Shown piece after piece: positions 48,001 through 54,000 of a stretch of DNA of 64,000 bases. Every line of letters begins with the position of its first letter. The first letter of the stretch is position 1. The position numbers and the translations under genes were made by a program. The notes under the pieces are model-generated. The model worked only from the letters and a program-made list of their open reading frames with translations, made no database searches and was not told where the DNA came from. This DNA is from Saturnia japonica (lineage: Eukaryota; Arthropoda; Insecta; Lepidoptera; Saturniidae): NCBI GenBank assembly GCA_033032175.1, contig CM065322.1, forward strand, positions 17,732,001 through 17,796,000, written 5' to 3'.

Positions 48001-51000
48001 TCGCGCTCACTTGACGGCTCACACTCCGAGCTGCGTCGCACACCCGCTGAACTGTCGCTCTCCACGTACCGCTCCCATGCACGCGCCGACTTTCAACCAT
48101 GGAAGGCAGATGTGCGCGTGCCGTCATTCTCCGGGGAAATCACTTCGGTTTCCGCGGACACGATACGAGATTCCGCACGCGATGATTCTTCTCCCCATTC
48201 ATATTACGTCGATCATTTGCCATCTTCAAAGCCCGCGACTAGAGCCGAGTTCGGAAACTCCGAGAGTCACAGGCCAGTCTTCTACCAAACTGGCGAAGAC
48301 GGTTTTCAGAGCAAATCGTCTCTCCCGCCAAAGACGCCGCCCTCTTGCGAGATGCTCGAGATAGTAGTGACAGAGGCATCGGAGGAGCGCGCCCGTCCGG
48401 GACGAGCTTCGCCGAAGCAGGTCTCAACTACGTCTAGTGTAAACATCGACCAATACGTTTCAACCGTTCTGGTGGAGAGCTTGAACTCGCTGACTGACCG
48501 CCTGGAACTCGTGACATCCCGGGTCCCCGGCGATGGGAAGATTAGCGTCATAGAGAAAGAAATAAAAGTGAAACTGCAGAGTACTGGCGTCAATACCATC
48601 GTACACCTAAGCCCGACCTCTAACAACCAAATTATTTTCGGTAACGAGGAACTATGTGATGGCTCTGAGGAAAGCCGCTTCGGCCTTCGCGTGACCTCCT
48701 GTATCCGCGACGAGCCACCCGGTGCCGAATCTGACAATGTGCTAAGGTCCGCCCAGTCACTCTCCAGAATCGGTTCCGGAGAAATTACTGGCCGGCACAA
48801 AGACGCCAACAGAGTTGTGCTCCGCCAGATTAAGAAGTTATTTCATGAGGAAATGCGGGATTTTGACCCCAAACTGTCCTACGCGGATGAAGAGGTACCT
48901 AGCATATCTCACATAGAAATATCTAACGTTTCTAATGTTGACTTTTTTTTCGATGACAGTACAGAGTCACGTATTCCGCACACTGCTGTCGACGGCGACC
49001 CAGGTGATGTCATTACTAATTGCGGTCCGGAGACACTGACTGTCGTCGGTGCTGGTAATTACTTTGAAACTGCCCAGATTAGCACAGTTGTGCCACGGTT
49101 CACGGCTCTCCCTCACACAGCCTCGATGGAGGTGAACGCATCGTCAGAAGAAGCCGAATTAGTTGGATCCGACTGCACGAGTTTGGTGGACAGCTTGGAT
49201 GACCCGAAATCACCGCGCGGCGTCCCTCTGCGTCGGGCGTTCACTGGCCGTAGGACAGAGCTCGTGCGCTCGGCTGTAGACGTATTGGACTTGTTGCCAG
49301 ATACTGTCGCAGATAATAAAAACATATATAAAAAAGAAAGTGAATATTTCTATATTGGAATTGAGGACAGTGAATGCCGCTGTAAAAAAGAAAACATTAA
49401 TGTGGCTGATCGGATGCCGGAAAAAATAAAGCAAAGGTTGTACCGGCGTCATCGGCGGCGACAGTTACGCATGGAGAGCGCGAGACGGAGTAGGGTTAAG
49501 GAACACAGACGGGAGTTTCATAAGCATGGACTGGACGTCGCTGACAGAAAGATAAATGTGGAGAGGGATTGTGCGGCGATCATTGATGCCCTCATCAACG
49601 ATGTTATTTTGAAAATCGCCCAAGACGAGTACAAGTGCGTGCGTATCAAGCGTCGCTCTGAGCGGACTGCAGCAACAAAGTCAAGTGAAAATCCTTCTAA
49701 AAAAAATCGAAAGAAACCGCATCATTCTGTCGAGGCGACATCAACTGGTCCCATTCCCAACCACCCAACGTCACGGACTTCGGTCGGCTCTATCGACCAC
49801 GACTCTACAAATAACAACAATGAAGGTCACACTGCGCAACGAATGAATCAAATTCGCGGAAAGCTGTGTTTATTGACGCGACCTGCCCTGCCGGCTAACG
49901 ACGAACAGCCACGACGTATATACCAAAAATCTGAAATACGCGAGGGGAATAAATGTATCGAAATACTGGAGATCCTCGAATACGTGAACGGGGATAGGAG
50001 CTCTTCCAACATGCCCAGAACCACCGAGTGCCAGGGATTCGGTACGAGAAGGAGCAAGAAGTCGCGCATACCGGTTCCCGTTCAAGTGAAAATGCGACAA
50101 CTTAGAAGTTCTTCGAAACTCATTGTTAGTAGCGATTCGACGCCTACATCGACACCCTGCAACTCTTCCCGTGAAGCCACTCGACCTCGTCGAAATGGTG
50201 AAGAACTTACCTCTTCCCCTGAGCGCCGCGTTTCTCTCCCACATGCTATCGAGCCGAGGCCGCGCTCCGCGTCTATGCGATTCCGACGCGTCTTTGATGT
50301 CATCCCTGAAGAACGAAGCAGCTTTAGTGTTGAGTCACCCAACGACGATGCAGACCCATGTGGCGCTCCTGTCCCCGCTCCCACTACGAGGAGTGTCGCC
50401 ACGTCTCCCCTTGCCTGCCCGAAGACCGTTCCGCTACGGGTGAAGGTTGACGAGGGCAGAGGGAAAAAGGCGCGCCTTTGGACAGGTACCTTCCATACGT
50501 GTGTACCGTCCCTGCTGCATCACCGCACTGCTTCCTCCGTGCCCGTAGAGTAGCGCCGGCAGCGGCATGCACCATCGTGATTCACACGTAGAGCTTAGCA
50601 CCGCTAGAGCGCACATCGTAAAGTAATGTATAGCGTCACAGGCCACAGTAACAAGAATTTTATGATTGTCACTGAATTGTACTGTTCATGTATTATAATA
50701 AAGTCTATTGAAATATTTACGCTAAGTTTTACTTGTGCAAAGGTGTCCCAGAGAAAACCGACTCCATTAGAACTGAGGCTACGCATTCCACCACCCTTCT
50801 GAATCCTCCTTCGAGAAACAGAAACCCGAAACACTTTCAAACACACAAAACTGAAGGAAAAGTTCAGAGGAAACTAAACTGCGCCAAATCCGATTCACGA
50901 GAGACGAGACTAACTCGCCCTACGCCCCCGCGTCTACTCCTCGCTGATAATACCGAGAAGCCTGGACTAACAAGGAGACACGGCAATTTAAAGACAGAGC

Positions 51001-54000
51001 GAGGCAAGAGCTACGACGAACCGAGCGAGAGCAATGAAGAGGAACCTAGCTCGAGTGGCGAATCCGTGTTGTGTCCCCTGGCTCCGCGCTGGCTGACCGC
51101 TCCCTCTCGGCGGCGGCGCCCGCGCAAGCCTGCAACTTCGCCCGCATCTGCAGCCGCGCCCGGTGAGTCAATCTGCTACAAGTTCACGCCACGCACACTC
51201 GCCGCTCACGGTCTCGAGACGCCATGCGGCAGTCGTCCAGGACCGGTGGCACGCAACAGTTCTTGTGCGACATAGATCCGGGTGAGTGGTCGGTGACGGT
51301 GGCGGGATCGTGCCGCGCAGCATTACCTGCGGACGTCGAGATGCGGCTGCGTTTCCCGCGCTGTGATCGTCGCTCCCCTCGCTGCACGCCCCGCACCCCC
51401 CATCCTCGACGCCCGTCACGCTTCGGGTCTCGCTGTGCCGCTACGAGTTGCCAGGTCTGTCGGTATTTATTTCAAACGGAATCCGGCCGACGTAAGCATA
51501 ACAGTGGATAGCCCGTCAATAACTTTACTGTCGTAACAAACTGCGCCCCGCTCGGTCCATACGACTCGTGTAGCGTGCGGGCCCGCCGCGCAGCTCCTCC
51601 AGTTGTCACCTTACATTCTGGATGGGCGCTGTGCGCGCAGGAGTGCACGTGCAGCCGGCGGCCGGACTGCGCATGCTCGGCCCGTACGGAGCGTAGCGCT
51701 AGTCCTCGGTCGCGGTGTGCGCTCAGCACGCTGCCCGCCCCGCTCCGCCCCGCCCCGCGCCGCCCCGCCCTCACGTTTACCGTAAAGAAGGAGGCACGAG
51801 GTGAGTTGTTTTTCGTACGTCGGTATCCGTGCGATGGCAGTCAACTTTCGACATTGTGTGTTTTTTCAGACTCCTCAGTTCTTGCATCCAAGAGCACGAG
51901 GAAGTTGACCGACCCGCTGCCTGACTTGGAAACGTATAGTTCATCTCACAGTAAAATCAGAAGCTCAGTGAAGGTAATTCGTTATTTTTGTCTATAAATA
52001 TGCGAGAGTGGCGAAAGCTCGTCAAGAGAAAAATACGGAAAATGTACTGAGAGCGCGAAGGCGGTTGTTTCAGATGCGGCGGGGATGCTCCCTGCAATGC
52101 TGGGCGGCGGTCGGAGACGACGAGCCCGCACCACTCAGGTGAGCACCTGCTAGTATACTTCCGCGCTGCCGGGCTGCCGCTGTGTCCATGGCACAGCTTG
52201 TTGTAATGTACGCAATGAAACACGGACGGTCGCAGAATGAATATGTATTATCGCAAGCGCATTGACAAAGGTGAACGTGGGGGTACATATGAAAAACTTA
52301 ATCAATCTATAGATTACATTGTCCTCCTTCTAAATAAAGATCATCTTAAAACTAACAGAATAACAAAATAAAGTATAAACGAATAAAACCTAATTTTATG
52401 GTTTAATCCACTATCTAAAAATCTAAAATTATTTCTTATTTGACCTAGATCTTAAAATCATAGAATGACCAGGTTCCCGAATCTTTATTCGTGGCCTCAG
52501 AGTGATAGCTTTAGGCGAGCTCTGTTTTTGGGTAATCTCTGAATCTACGTTATCTGTTTGTTTAGGTACCACCTCTTTCTGGATTTCGTTATTTTATATC
52601 GGATGAAACAACGTTATTGGAACAGGGAAACTCATTAACCGGAACCATCGGCTCATTGTTTTCATTAGAATTAGTTTCTGTATCCAATTGTTGTGTATTT
52701 ACACATGATAATGAATGACGTGATTTTCTTTTACTTAATAATTGATCGGTGTGGCGCTTAGATATGCGATCATCGTCTGTACCTTTAACAGTGTACGAGA
52801 CAGGTCCTGTTCTATCGATAATTACACCATCTTTCCATTTTATATCTTTATTGACATAATTTCGCATCAGTACCCCCTCCCCTGGTAAAAATTCACGCAA
52901 CTTCCCACCACGGCGAGTCTTTTGCTCTATCTGCTTATCGTGGAACTATTTCACTAGTAACCGGTCGTATCAAATCAAGCTTACCACGTAACCGCCGACC
53001 TAACATGGCCACTGCTGGCTCTTTTTGTGTTGTACAGTGCTCAACGTTTCTGTATGTAAATAGGAACCTAGAAATGGCTTTATTAAAATTTACATTTTCT
53101 ATTGTTGCCTTTTTTAATACTTGTTTTACAAGTTTAACTGCGTTTTCAGCAGCTCCATTACTAGATGGATGATAAGGATCAATTAGTACGCGTCTGATAC
53201 CATTCATCTTTAAATAATGTAAATATTCAGCCGAAGAAAACGGTGGTCCGTTGTCACCCACTATACTTCTCGGGAGACCGAAACGAGCAAAAATTTTGCG
53301 CAAACTATTAATAACTGCCGTTGCTGAAGTACTATATACTTCTTCAACTTCTAAGCACTTAGAATGAGCATCTATTAATATAAGAAAATACTTGTTACGA
53401 TATGGCCCTAGAAAATCTATATTCAAACGGACTCAAGGTTCCTTTGGCCAGTTCCACGAATGTAATGGCGCTGGCGGGGCTTGTTCGCGTATTTCGTGCA
53501 ACTTGTTTCATTTTGACAATACCTATATGCCCACTATGAATCTCATCCAAAGTAATAGAACGTAAGTTATTTGGTATTACAACGCGATAACCCCAAACTA
53601 AACAATTATTTTCTATGAAAAGATTATCTTTTTTTGAGAAATAAACCCTGTCTCGTTCACTTTCTACACGTTCTGGCCAACCAAATTTAATATACCCTAC
53701 TATTTTGTTTAGTTGTATATCTTTCTTTGTTTCCTTTTGTACTTCATAAAATGTAACTGGTAAATCATTTTCTATAAAATGCAAATAGCTACCAATATAA
53801 TTTTCAGAATTAATGTTATATTTATCGCTTGACTGTAACGGTAATCGAGACAATGAATCAGCAAAACAATTTCTTGTGAAAGGTACAAATTCTATGTCAA
53901 AATTATAAGCTGCCAATCGTATCGCATACCTTTGCAATCGACTCGCAGCTGTCTGCGGGATGCCTTTATTTTTGCCAAAAATAAAACTTAAAGCACGGTG

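Noticed and set aside
52139..52201. Additional host exon before the gypsy copy
   Set aside because: Donor GTGAGC is strong, the stretch is short, and phase of exon 10 already fits exon 11.
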